Shown piece by piece: positions 7,402 to 14,025 of a stretch of DNA of 16,464 nt (position 1 is the first letter of the stretch; each line of letters begins with the position of its first letter). A program made the translations under genes and the position numbers. This stretch comes from Bacteroidales bacterium (GTDB lineage Bacteria > Bacteroidota > Bacteroidia > Bacteroidales > ML635J-15). The stretch is from contig JAQVEY010000011.1 in assembly GCA_028697515.1 (NCBI GenBank), positions 1 to 16,464 of the forward strand, read 5' to 3'. The notes under the pieces are model-generated. The model saw nothing but the letters and a program-made list of their open reading frames with translations, was not told where the DNA came from and searched no databases.

Positions 7402-8517
7402 ATGTATTTAAAGAATCTCTCACTTATTAACTTTAAAAATTTTGAAAATTTTGAAATAGATCTTTGCCCCAAAATAAATTGTTTTACTGGAGATAATGGT
7501 ACTGGCAAAACAAACATTTTGGATAGTATACATTATTTGTCTTTTTGTAAAAGCTTTTTAAATTTCAGCGATCGGCAAAATATCAGAATAGGAGAAGACT
7601 TTTTTGTAATTGAGGGAGCTTTTAATCTTTATGATAAAACAGAAACCATTTATTGTGGTCAATATGCCAACAAAAGGAAATCTTTCCGTCGAAATGGTGT
7701 TGAATATCAAAAACTCTCCGAACATATCGGTCTGCTTCCGGTAGTTTTTACAAATCCTTATGATTCGAATCTTATTCATGAAGGTAGCGAGCTTCGCAGA
7801 AAGTTCTCGGATTCGGTAATTTCTCAATTTGACCATAACTATCTTAACGATCTCATTAATTATAATCGAATTCTTGAGCAGCGAAACAATATGCTTAAAA
7901 ATGTTCAGAAAGGCGCTAAACTTGACCATGACGAAGTTGAGGTTTGGAATATACAACTTGCAGAAACAGGAAAAAGAATTTTTAATTCCAGAAAAAACTT
8001 TGCTGAAGAAATAGTTGAAATTTTTCAGAACTATTATAGCTTAATCTCTGATAATAAAGAAAATGTTCAGTTTATCTATCAGTCTCAGCTTCACAATGAA
8101 GAACTTTTAAGCTTATTAGAAAGAAATCTAGAAAGAGATATAATTCTTGGCTATACCTCTTCCGGAATTCATAAAGATGATTTCGATTTCAGAATAGATA
8201 ATATGCCTATAAAGAGGTTTGGTTCACAAGGACAGCAAAAAACATTTGTTATAAGTCTTAAATTTGCATGGTTCGGGTATATAAAAAAGAAAACAAATCT
8301 GGCACCGATATTGCTTTTGGATGACATCTTTGACAAACTGGATAAGAAAAGGGTGAAAGTTATCACAAAACTAGTTTCACAAAATGACTTTGGACAGATT
8401 TTTATAACTGACACCAGCTATACCAGAATGCCGGATATATTAAAAAATTTGCAAATTGACTATAAAATATTAAATTTGTCAACAAATGAAATAACAGTTA
8501 ATGAAGTCAATAATTAG
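7402..8517 (+). CDS. recF: DNA replication and repair protein RecF
   Basis: SMC-like ATPase that works with RecO and RecR to load RecA at gaps and stalled forks. The 371-residue length fits the family. Walker A is GDNGTGKT (30-37), the ABC-type signature region is FGSQGQQKT (273-281), and Walker B with the D-loop is ILLLDDIFDKLD (303-314). The N-terminal LKNLSLINFKNFENFEI is the usual RecF opening, which supports the ATG at 7402. The YTSSGIHKDDFDF segment (251-263) is also characteristic. The gene is first on the plus strand, divergent from the TPR gene, and is followed after 44 nt by a lipocalin-like protein. In this window it is not beside dnaA or dnaN, which fits Bacteroidota, where these genes are often dispersed. 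Confidence 0.95.
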   Translation: MYLKNLSLINFKNFENFEIDLCPKINCFTGDNGTGKTNILDSIHYLSFCKSFLNFSDRQNIRIGEDFFVIEGAFNLYDKTETIYCGQYANKRKSFRRNGVEYQKLSEHIGLLPVVFTNPYDSNLIHEGSELRRKFSDSVISQFDHNYLNDLINYNRILEQRNNMLKNVQKGAKLDHDEVEVWNIQLAETGKRIFNSRKNFAEEIVEIFQNYYSLISDNKENVQFIYQSQLHNEELLSLLERNLERDIILGYTSSGIHKDDFDFRIDNMPIKRFGSQGQQKTFVISLKFAWFGYIKKKTNLAPILLLDDIFDKLDKKRVKVITKLVSQNDFGQIFITDTSYTRMPDILKNLQIDYKILNLSTNEITVNEVNN

Positions 8518-8561
8518 TATAAAATTTAACAAAATTGGACATTAATTAAAATTATATGTAT

Positions 8562-8990
8562 ATGAAAAAGGTTGTTTTAATTATTTCAACTATTCTTCTG
8601 ATAAGTACAGGAAACCTAATTTCTCAGAATCTCAGGTCAGAATACACACAAAAAATTGTTGGGACATGGAAAGTAGATTCTCTGGAAATAGGTAGCTTCA
8701 ACTTGAGCCCCCAATACGAAGAAATTGTAAGACAAAAAATGCCTGAGATAATTGCTATGACAGAAGTAAGATTTATGTCGAATAAAAAATATTTCAAACA
8801 GGGTTTTGAAGGTACGACAGAAGGGCATTGGGATATATCGAAAGATGGTCAGTATATTATTGTAAAGAGTGATGGTAGCTCTGAAGTCTCACGCACAAAG
8901 ATAATATCATTGACAAACGACAAATTAATTATGGCTCCCGACGATGAGAACGCTGCTAACTCAAAGGCTTATTTATATAAAGTACAATAA
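8562..8990 (+). CDS. Secreted lipocalin-like protein
   Basis: Small exported protein (142 residues from the chosen start). An upstream in-frame ATG at 8556 would add MY, but MKKVVLIISTILLISTGNLISQ from 8562 is the better signal peptide. The mature part has the features of the lipocalin-like beta-barrel families common in Bacteroidota: a GTWKVDSLEI strand soon after the N-terminus (about 34-43), FMSNKKYFKQG, GHWDISKDGQYIIV and a C-terminal LTNDKLIM strand. These usually bind or present small hydrophobic ligands, but no ligand is known here. The stop TAA overlaps the next ATG by one base (TAATG), so the HAD gene is likely translated by re-initiation. Fold call is moderate; role unknown. Confidence 0.75.
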   Translation: MKKVVLIISTILLISTGNLISQNLRSEYTQKIVGTWKVDSLEIGSFNLSPQYEEIVRQKMPEIIAMTEVRFMSNKKYFKQGFEGTTEGHWDISKDGQYIIVKSDGSSEVSRTKIISLTNDKLIMAPDDENAANSKAYLYKVQ

Positions 8991-9424
8991 TGGGAATGAC
9001 AGGCAGATCTCTAATTATAGCGGTAGATTTTGACGGGACTATAGTTGAACACAAATACCCTGAAATAGGACCAATTATTCCGGGTTCATTTGAAGTCTTA
9101 CGCGAACTTCAAGAACAAGGCCACAAGCTTATTTTATGGACAGTTCGTGATGGTATTGACCTTCAAAATGCTGTTGACTTTTGTCTCGAAAACGGTCTGA
9201 TGTTTTATGCTGTTAATGAATCTCACCCTAACGAAGAATTCAATAAATATATAAGTCGTAAAATTAATGCTGATATTTTTATTGATGACAGAAATGTTGG
9301 AGGATTTATTGGTTGGGACAATATCAGACAAATTCTATTACCTGAATCTCAACAAATGACTTCACAACAAATAAACGATACAGAAAATAAAAAGACTTTG
9401 TTTCAAAAACTCTTTGGAAAATAA
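8990..9424 (+). CDS. Small cap-less HAD-superfamily hydrolase (BT0820-like)
   Basis: The 144-residue protein has the four HAD motifs: nucleophile motif VDFDGT (D13 and D15), motif II threonine in LWTVRDG (T51), a lysine near 91 (SRKINAD), and motif IV acidic pair DD at 99-100 in IDDRNVGG. There is no cap domain, as in the small BT0820-type Bacteroidota phosphatases, so a phosphorylated small molecule or macromolecule is the likely substrate; the exact one is unknown. M3 at 8996 is an alternative start. Residues after about 115 are non-conserved and polar and end in LFQKLFGK, a basic-aromatic tail like that of the zinc-ribbon protein at the left edge. The start overlaps the lipocalin-like gene by one base. 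No clear terminator follows. Confidence 0.85.
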   Translation: MGMTGRSLIIAVDFDGTIVEHKYPEIGPIIPGSFEVLRELQEQGHKLILWTVRDGIDLQNAVDFCLENGLMFYAVNESHPNEEFNKYISRKINADIFIDDRNVGGFIGWDNIRQILLPESQQMTSQQINDTENKKTLFQKLFGK

Positions 9425-9519
9425 AGACAATCACTTTTTCTCAATATTTTTATAATCAAAGTTTTATGGATATAATTCTCCTTAAAATATTTTACCCAAT
9501 TTTTAACATACTTTTTTTA

Positions 9520-9527
9520 TACTTTTG
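9520..9527 (+). promoter_or_regulatory. Putative -7 box of the glycosyltransferase fusion gene
   Basis: TACTTTTGCAG matches TAnnTTTG with the frequent CA extension and lies 16 nt before the ATG at 9544. No TTG lies at the -33 distance. The stretch 9425-9519 before it shows only AT-rich sequence. Confidence 0.45.
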
Positions 9528-9543
9528 CAGTTTATATTAATTG

Positions 9544-11505
9544 ATGAAAATTTCTGTTATAATAGTAAATTATAATGTCAAGCACTTTCTAGAACAATGT
9601 TTAAATTCTGTTTTAGAATCTGCAAAGCATTGTGAAACAGAAATTTTTGTTGTTGATAACAATTCCGTCGATGGATCATGTGCGATGGTCAAAAACAAAT
9701 TTCCTCAAGTAAAACTAATTGAAAATAAAAAGAATTATGGCTTTTCTTATGCTAATAACCAAGCCATAAAACAATCTTGTGGAGACTATGTCTTATTATT
9801 AAACCCTGATACTGTTATTGAAGAAAAAACCCTGATAACAATAAGCAATTTTATGGATTCACATCCTGATGCAGGATGTCTTGGTGTAAAAATGATAGAT
9901 GGTAAAGGGAGATTTCTACCTGAGTCAAAACGAGGATTACCTACTCCAAAGGTAGCATTTTATAAAATTTTCGGTTTGTCGCGCATCTTTCCAAAATCTG
10001 TAAAATTTGGACAATACCATCTTAGTTATCTGGATAAAGAAAAAACACATATTGTTGATGTCATTGCTGGAGCATTTATGCTATTACGCAAAGAGACCTT
10101 GAATAAAATTGGATTACTTGACGAGACATTCTTTATGTACGGAGAAGATATAGATATTTCATACCGAATTAGTCTTGCTGGTTACAAAAATTATTATCTA
10201 CCAGAAACTACAATTATTCATTACAAAGGAGAAAGCACAAAAAAAAGTAGCATTAATTATGTCTTGGTATTTTATAATGCTATGATAATTTTCGCAAAAA
10301 AGCACTTCTCGAAACGTAATGCAGGAGCTTTTATAACTTTAATAAAATTCGCTATTTATATCAGAGCCGCACTAGCTATAATATATAGATTTGTGAGAAA
10401 CCTAATCACTCCTTTCTTTGATGCTTTAATTATTTTATGTGGTTTTTTAGCTATAACACCTATTTGGTCGAATTATAAATTTGGAATTGAAGATGCATAT
10501 CCTCAAGATGTTTATTATTATGCTTTATCTGGATACATATTTGTTTGGTTAATTTCCCTTATGTTTCTTGGCGGTTACGACAAGCCTGTAAAACTGATAA
10601 ACGTTTTTAAAGGATTGCTGTCCGGAACACTAATAATTCTTATATTTTACTCATTATTACCTGTTAATTTAAGATTTTCTCGAGCTGTAATACTTTTAGG
10701 TTCGGCGTGGGCTACTTTATTAATCCCAATATTTAGACTTGCACTACACTATACTGGCAGAAATGCGTTCAGAATCAGTTTGCCCGGAAAAAAACGTGTA
10801 GCAATAGTTGGCTCCAAAAAAGAAAGCAACGAATTAGTTAAACTTTTAAATAACAACAATCCTAAAATCAAAATCAGCGCCTTTGTAAATCCTGGGAAAG
10901 ATAGCTCAGACAGTTTCTTTGCAGGGAATCTGACGCAACTTGACGAAATAATCAAAATAAATAAAATTGATGAAATAATATTTTGTGCTAAAAATCTACA
11001 ATCGCAGCAGATTATACAAACAATGCTGCAACTCAACAATCCACGAATGGATTACAAAATTGCCAGCCCTGACGGATTTTCAGTAATTGGGAGCAACTCG
11101 ATTAACACCACTGGAGAATTGTACAATATTGATATTAACAGCATTGCCAAGCCCGAAAATCAAAGAAATAAAAGAATGTTAGATTTCTCGTTTTCAATGC
11201 TATTTCTTATAATTAGTCCTATTCTGATTTTTTTAATCAAAAAACCTGGTAAAATGATTAAAAATGTTTTAATGGTTTTAACAGGCTTAAAAACTTTTGT
11301 CGCTTATTGCGAATACGAAGGTGTTGATACAAGTATGTTACCAAAAATCAGAAAAGGAATATTTTCGCCTGTTAGTTTTTTAAAAAAGTCCGAGATATCT
11401 ATCTCAGTTGCTGAACGACTAAATGTGATGTATGCAAAAGATTATAAGCTCATGCAAGATTTTACAATTATTTTGAAATCATGGAAAAAATTGGGAAAAT
11501 ATTAG
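9544..11505 (+). CDS. Family 2 glycosyltransferase fused to a degenerate polyprenyl-phosphate sugar-phosphotransferase module
   Basis: A TTG at 9541 is in frame, but the ATG at 9544 is preferred. Residues 1-265 are a GT-A family 2 domain: ISVIIVNYNV at the start, VVDNNSVDGS, LLLNPD (the nucleotide-sugar and metal site, 84-89) and DETFFMYGEDIDISYR (193-208) with the likely catalytic acid. It should transfer a sugar at the membrane surface. About 285-400 contains four hydrophobic helices. Residues 416-530 form a Rossmann-like segment (KKRVAIVGSKKES), as in the N-terminal half of WbaP-type enzymes. About 542-565 is the start of a phosphoglycosyl transferase domain: NKRMLDFSFSMLFLIISPIL, including the Ser-Pro of the re-entrant helix. 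The PGT catalytic core (FxxQxR, KFRxM, acidic dyad) is absent and the protein resumes with its C-terminal pattern. The PGT part is therefore probably inactive. The end overlaps the GNAT gene by 25 nt. Likely in surface-glycan or lipid-linked sugar assembly. Confidence 0.8.
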   Translation: MKISVIIVNYNVKHFLEQCLNSVLESAKHCETEIFVVDNNSVDGSCAMVKNKFPQVKLIENKKNYGFSYANNQAIKQSCGDYVLLLNPDTVIEEKTLITISNFMDSHPDAGCLGVKMIDGKGRFLPESKRGLPTPKVAFYKIFGLSRIFPKSVKFGQYHLSYLDKEKTHIVDVIAGAFMLLRKETLNKIGLLDETFFMYGEDIDISYRISLAGYKNYYLPETTIIHYKGESTKKSSINYVLVFYNAMIIFAKKHFSKRNAGAFITLIKFAIYIRAALAIIYRFVRNLITPFFDALIILCGFLAITPIWSNYKFGIEDAYPQDVYYYALSGYIFVWLISLMFLGGYDKPVKLINVFKGLLSGTLIILIFYSLLPVNLRFSRAVILLGSAWATLLIPIFRLALHYTGRNAFRISLPGKKRVAIVGSKKESNELVKLLNNNNPKIKISAFVNPGKDSSDSFFAGNLTQLDEIIKINKIDEIIFCAKNLQSQQIIQTMLQLNNPRMDYKIASPDGFSVIGSNSINTTGELYNIDINSIAKPENQRNKRMLDFSFSMLFLIISPILIFLIKKPGKMIKNVLMVLTGLKTFVAYCEYEGVDTSMLPKIRKGIFSPVSFLKKSEISISVAERLNVMYAKDYKLMQDFTIILKSWKKLGKY

Positions 11506-12020
11506 AAAATGATAATATCATTTTAAGAAAACCAGAGCCTGAAGATCTTGAGTTTTTATTCAGTCTCGAGAACAATCCAGATTACTGGTTTATTAGTGAT
11601 ACCCGAACTCCTTTTTCGAAATGGCAAATAAAACAACATATAGAAAATAGTGTTTATGATATATTTACTAATAAAGAATTAAGACTTATAATTGAACAAA
11701 AATCCGACAAAAAACAAATTGGAATTATAGACCTTTTTGAGTTTGACCCCGTTCACTCAAGGGCAGGAGTAGGAATTTTGATAAATAAGGAATTTCAAAA
11801 TAAAACTTATGCCTTACAAACCCTATCTATAATTATTAATTATTCTTTTCGAATTCTGAAACTAAACCAGATTTGGTGTAATATTGACCAAGAGAATTAC
11901 GTTAGTATTAAACTATTTACAAAAATGGGATTTAATAATTGTGGTCATTTAAAAGAATGGAAAAATAAAGCTAAGACTTTTTCAGATGTACTAATTTTTC
12001 AGCTCCTAAATACTTTTTAA
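11481..12020 (+). CDS. GNAT family N-acetyltransferase (RimJ/RimL-like)
   Basis: Acetyl-CoA-dependent transferase of the Acetyltransf_3/RimL type, 179 residues. The opening LENDNIILRKPEPEDLEFLFSL (8-29) is the standard beginning, followed by DYWFISD, IGIIDLFEFDP (80-90), AGVGILINKEFQNKTYALQTL (95-115) and ENYVSIKLFTKMGFNNCGHL (138-157). The substrate is not predictable: amino sugar, polyamine or protein N-terminus are all possible. One oddity: the pyrophosphate-binding turn, usually RGKGYA in relatives, reads QNKTYA, so its glycine is replaced by threonine. The gene starts 25 nt inside the end of the glycosyltransferase, so coupling is likely and a glycan-linked amino sugar is a reasonable but unproven guess. 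It is followed after 38 nt by the small lipoprotein gene. Confidence 0.85.
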   Translation: MEKIGKILENDNIILRKPEPEDLEFLFSLENNPDYWFISDTRTPFSKWQIKQHIENSVYDIFTNKELRLIIEQKSDKKQIGIIDLFEFDPVHSRAGVGILINKEFQNKTYALQTLSIIINYSFRILKLNQIWCNIDQENYVSIKLFTKMGFNNCGHLKEWKNKAKTFSDVLIFQLLNTF

Positions 12021-12058
12021 TTTTTAATAGATTTAAAACAATTAATCTGACAAATAAT

Positions 12059-12277
12059 ATGAAAAAGATAAAAAACACCTACTTATCGCTTAAAGCAACA
12101 ATTTTGATAAGTTTTTTATCGGTGTTGGGATTTACTTCATGTGATGGGGGAGACATTCAACCTGAATATGGTGTGCCTACTGTTAGGGCAAAATCAATAA
12201 AATTGCAACAAGAAGAAAATGATTTGGTAATAAAAAAAGATATTGATTCATTTGATTCAGCACAAAGAGAAGAATAG
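12059..12277 (+). CDS. Small lipoprotein resembling the rSAM/lipoprotein-system family
   Basis: The 72-residue product has a long charged start (MKKIKNTYLSLKAT), a hydrophobic core and a lipobox-like GFTSC with C28 as the anchor. The mature part is only 45 residues: an acidic start, the motif PEYGVPTV (35-42), then a polar, charged tail with no cysteine. The C-x-n-EYGVP arrangement is what I remember from the Bacteroidota lipoproteins encoded beside a dedicated radical SAM enzyme. Those are longer (roughly double), with a beta-rich C-terminal domain that is missing here. No radical SAM gene is in the window. It may be a shortened or remnant member or an independent small lipoprotein. The stop is 1 nt from the stop of the convergent HSDR_N-like gene. 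The signal peptide makes it likely to be real; family assignment is moderate. Confidence 0.65.
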   Translation: MKKIKNTYLSLKATILISFLSVLGFTSCDGGDIQPEYGVPTVRAKSIKLQQEENDLVIKKDIDSFDSAQREE

Positions 12278-12287
12278 CCTACTCTTT
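12264..12287. terminator. Possible weak hairpin over two convergent stops
   Basis: AAAGAG (12264-12269) can pair with CTCTTT (12282-12287) across a 12-nt loop holding both stop codons. The stem is AT-rich and lacks a long T-run on either side, so termination is doubtful. Confidence 0.25.
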
Positions 12288-12746
12288 AATTAGATCATTA
12301 AAGCTTTTTATTTTCTCAAAGAATTTGACTCCTCCATTCTTAACACATTCGCCCATAACAATTGTCAATCCGTTTGTTATAAAGAAGTAAGGGGCTCCAA
12401 TCTTATAGTTATAATTCCAAATCTGATCAAAAACTTCCTGTTTTAGACTGACAGAAGGTGCCTTACATTCGATTATCATTAGAGGTTTAAATTCTTTGTT
12501 ATAAATTAAAGCATCAAATCTGTACTTGCGCCCGGCAACAGATAGTGATTTTTCAACAGAAACTAAATTAACAGGAAAGCCAAATTCTGAAACTAAAAAT
12601 TTTAACAAATTTTGGCGAACCCATTCCTCCGGAGTACAAACAATCCAAGTTTTGCGAAATTCATCATAAATCAGATTTTTCTCAGCTTCTGATTTTAGCT
12701 TAAATTCATATGTTTTAAAACCAAGTATATTAAATGGATTAGTCAT
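12279..12746 (-). CDS. Stand-alone type I restriction HsdR N-terminal-like domain protein
   Basis: The 155-residue protein is a single PD-(D/E)xK-like nuclease fold of the HSDR_N type, with no helicase or translocase part. Visible: WIVCTPEEWVRQNLLKFLV (34-52), the usual opening; then the active-site pattern RKYRFDALIY with the Asp, followed by LMIIECKAP with Glu-x-Lys (about 83-96); then QIWNYNYKIGAPYFFITNG (108-126). All three acidic/basic catalytic positions are present, so nuclease chemistry is possible. Members of this size are widespread in Bacteroidota chromosomes outside restriction loci, and no hsdM or hsdS is near, so a housekeeping role in DNA metabolism is more likely than a defence role. 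Its start overlaps the DUF6265-like gene by 8 nt. Confidence 0.85.
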   Translation of the reverse strand: MTNPFNILGFKTYEFKLKSEAEKNLIYDEFRKTWIVCTPEEWVRQNLLKFLVSEFGFPVNLVSVEKSLSVAGRKYRFDALIYNKEFKPLMIIECKAPSVSLKQEVFDQIWNYNYKIGAPYFFITNGLTIVMGECVKNGGVKFFEKIKSFNDLIKE

Positions 12747-13206
12747 TCTTAAATCTAATCATTAAATAATCCATACATGCTACATTTGCATCCTTTGCTT
12801 CTGTCCAGACATATACCGTATCAACACCCATAATCATATAATTAATGTTTAATGGATAATCAATATATGTGTTTTCGAATTTCCAAACAGAGGGGTCAGG
12901 ACGTTTGAGAGGATAACCTGCATATACCATCTTATTACCAATACTTGCCGACATTTCGTATATAATCATTGAATCTGCTATTTTTAGTTTCATCGTATCA
13001 AACACAACAGTGTCTTTATCAAAAAGACGAAATGTTTGTCCAAGAAATAAAGAATCTGAAACTTTTGTCCATTGTTCAAATGAACTTCCGGACTCAGATT
13101 TTATTTCCCATATACCCTGAAGCCAAACAGGAAAATCATCATTCTCCTGCGAAAATATAGTTGTGCTAAAAAGAATAAATGATATATAAATTATACAATT
13201 TTTCAT
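12739..13206 (-). CDS. Secreted DUF6265-like protein
   Basis: The 155-residue protein has a signal peptide (MKNCIIYISFILFSTTIFSQ, cut after the FSQ region) and a beta-rich mature part: FPVWLQGIWEIKSES (25-39), FEQWTKVSDSLFLGQTF, DTMKLKIADSMIIYEMSAS, then VWKFENTYIDYP. The WLQGxWE start and the xxEQWxxxSDxxxxGxxF block point to the DUF6265 group of lipocalin-like secreted proteins, whose function is unknown. The 3' end overlaps the HSDR_N-like gene by 8 nt, so the two form a small minus-strand operon even though one product is exported and the other should be cytoplasmic. A good promoter match ends only 4 nt before the start codon. Confidence 0.8.
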   Translation of the reverse strand: MKNCIIYISFILFSTTIFSQENDDFPVWLQGIWEIKSESGSSFEQWTKVSDSLFLGQTFRLFDKDTVVFDTMKLKIADSMIIYEMSASIGNKMVYAGYPLKRPDPSVWKFENTYIDYPLNINYMIMGVDTVYVWTEAKDANVACMDYLMIRFKND

Positions 13207-13210
13207 CCTT

Positions 13211-13239
13211 CAAATTTACAAATATTTTCAGACTATCAA
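13211..13239 (-). promoter_or_regulatory. Putative promoter of the DUF6265-like gene, implying an almost leaderless mRNA
   Basis: On the minus strand TTG (13237-13239) is followed after 18 nt by TAAATTTG (13211-13218), a good match to the Bacteroidota TTG / TAnnTTTG promoter. The -7 box ends 4 nt before the ATG at 13206, so transcription would start at or very near the start codon. Confidence 0.45.
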
Positions 13240-13343
13240 AAACTGAGCCTTCTGTTAAATATTAAATTTATACTTATGTTAATAATCTAATTTTATCATA
13301 TCATTTTTTTTGATTTATTTCGTTTTTTATAAAAACAGAGATT

Positions 13344-14003
13344 TTGAAAAGATTATTCTTTATATCAGCAAGCATAATAATTTGGACTATCTCTCATTGT
13401 CAGATTGATAGCCTTAATTTGACAAAATATGATTTCAGTTTTTATTATAATGAAGGCGTTTATCTTGATTTTACATCTTTTAGGAACAACACACCAATTT
13501 CTTTAGAATCAATAATTTATCCGCAATCTGATGATGAATATTTTTTTGAGAGAATAGATACTGTTAAAACTATCGTATTTATTGATAAGTATGGAATGAA
13601 TGTATCATTAAATGCTGATAAAATTTGGGGATATTCAAAAAACGGCAAACCCTATATTTATTGGGCTGACAAATTTAATCTTATTCCTTTTATTGGTTCT
13701 GTCTGTCATTTCATAACTACAGTAACTGTAAAATACACAACATATCGTGACCCTTTTTATGATCCTTATTATTACAATCCTGCATCTAGAACTTATCAAA
13801 CCGAAGAATTACGTCAATTTCTTATAGATACTCAAACTGGTAAAGTAATAGAATATAATATTTCAAATGTAGAAGCTATCCTTAAAAGAGAACCAGAATT
13901 ATATAACGAATTCTCAAAACTCAGCAAAAGAAAGAAAAATAAACAATTGTTTTATTATGTTAAATTATATAATGAGAGAAGAGATTATTTAATACCTGAC
14001 TAA
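13344..14003 (+). CDS. Uncharacterised secreted protein, TTG start
   Basis: I cannot assign a function. Translation starts at TTG (13344): the frame is closed upstream by a TGA at 13311 with no ATG between, while residues 1-20 (MKRLFFISASIIIWTISHCQ) make a convincing signal peptide, so a downstream ATG would lose it. The mature part of about 200 residues is rich in aromatic residues: GVYLDFTSFRNNTPIS (38-53), then KIWGYSKNGKPYIYWADKF (93-111), a hydrophobic ridge IPFIGSVCHFITTVTV, a tyrosine-rich YRDPFYDPYYY, and a highly charged C-terminus (LSKRKKNKQLFYYVKLYNERR). The pattern looks like a conserved Bacteroidota secreted family. It is followed after 22 nt by another uncharacterised secreted protein and then folC, probably in one transcript. 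Confidence 0.75.
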   Translation: MKRLFFISASIIIWTISHCQIDSLNLTKYDFSFYYNEGVYLDFTSFRNNTPISLESIIYPQSDDEYFFERIDTVKTIVFIDKYGMNVSLNADKIWGYSKNGKPYIYWADKFNLIPFIGSVCHFITTVTVKYTTYRDPFYDPYYYNPASRTYQTEELRQFLIDTQTGKVIEYNISNVEAILKREPELYNEFSKLSKRKKNKQLFYYVKLYNERRDYLIPD

Positions 14004-14025
14004 ATATTTTATAATTTTTGTTATT

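Noticed and set aside
7558..7956. 132-codon minus-strand open frame opposite recF
   Set aside because: recF is unambiguous on the plus strand over the whole stretch, and the reverse product has no recognisable motif.
9541..9543. TTG as start of the glycosyltransferase gene
   Set aside because: An ATG follows directly at 9544 and gives the normal MKISVIIVNYN beginning.
10749..11039. 96-codon minus-strand open frame
   Set aside because: It lies wholly inside the glycosyltransferase fusion gene, has low-complexity composition and no domain pattern; a shadow of the real gene.
11481..11505. Frameshift joining the glycosyltransferase and GNAT genes
   Set aside because: Both proteins have complete, family-typical ends at the overlap, so this is an ordinary short gene overlap.
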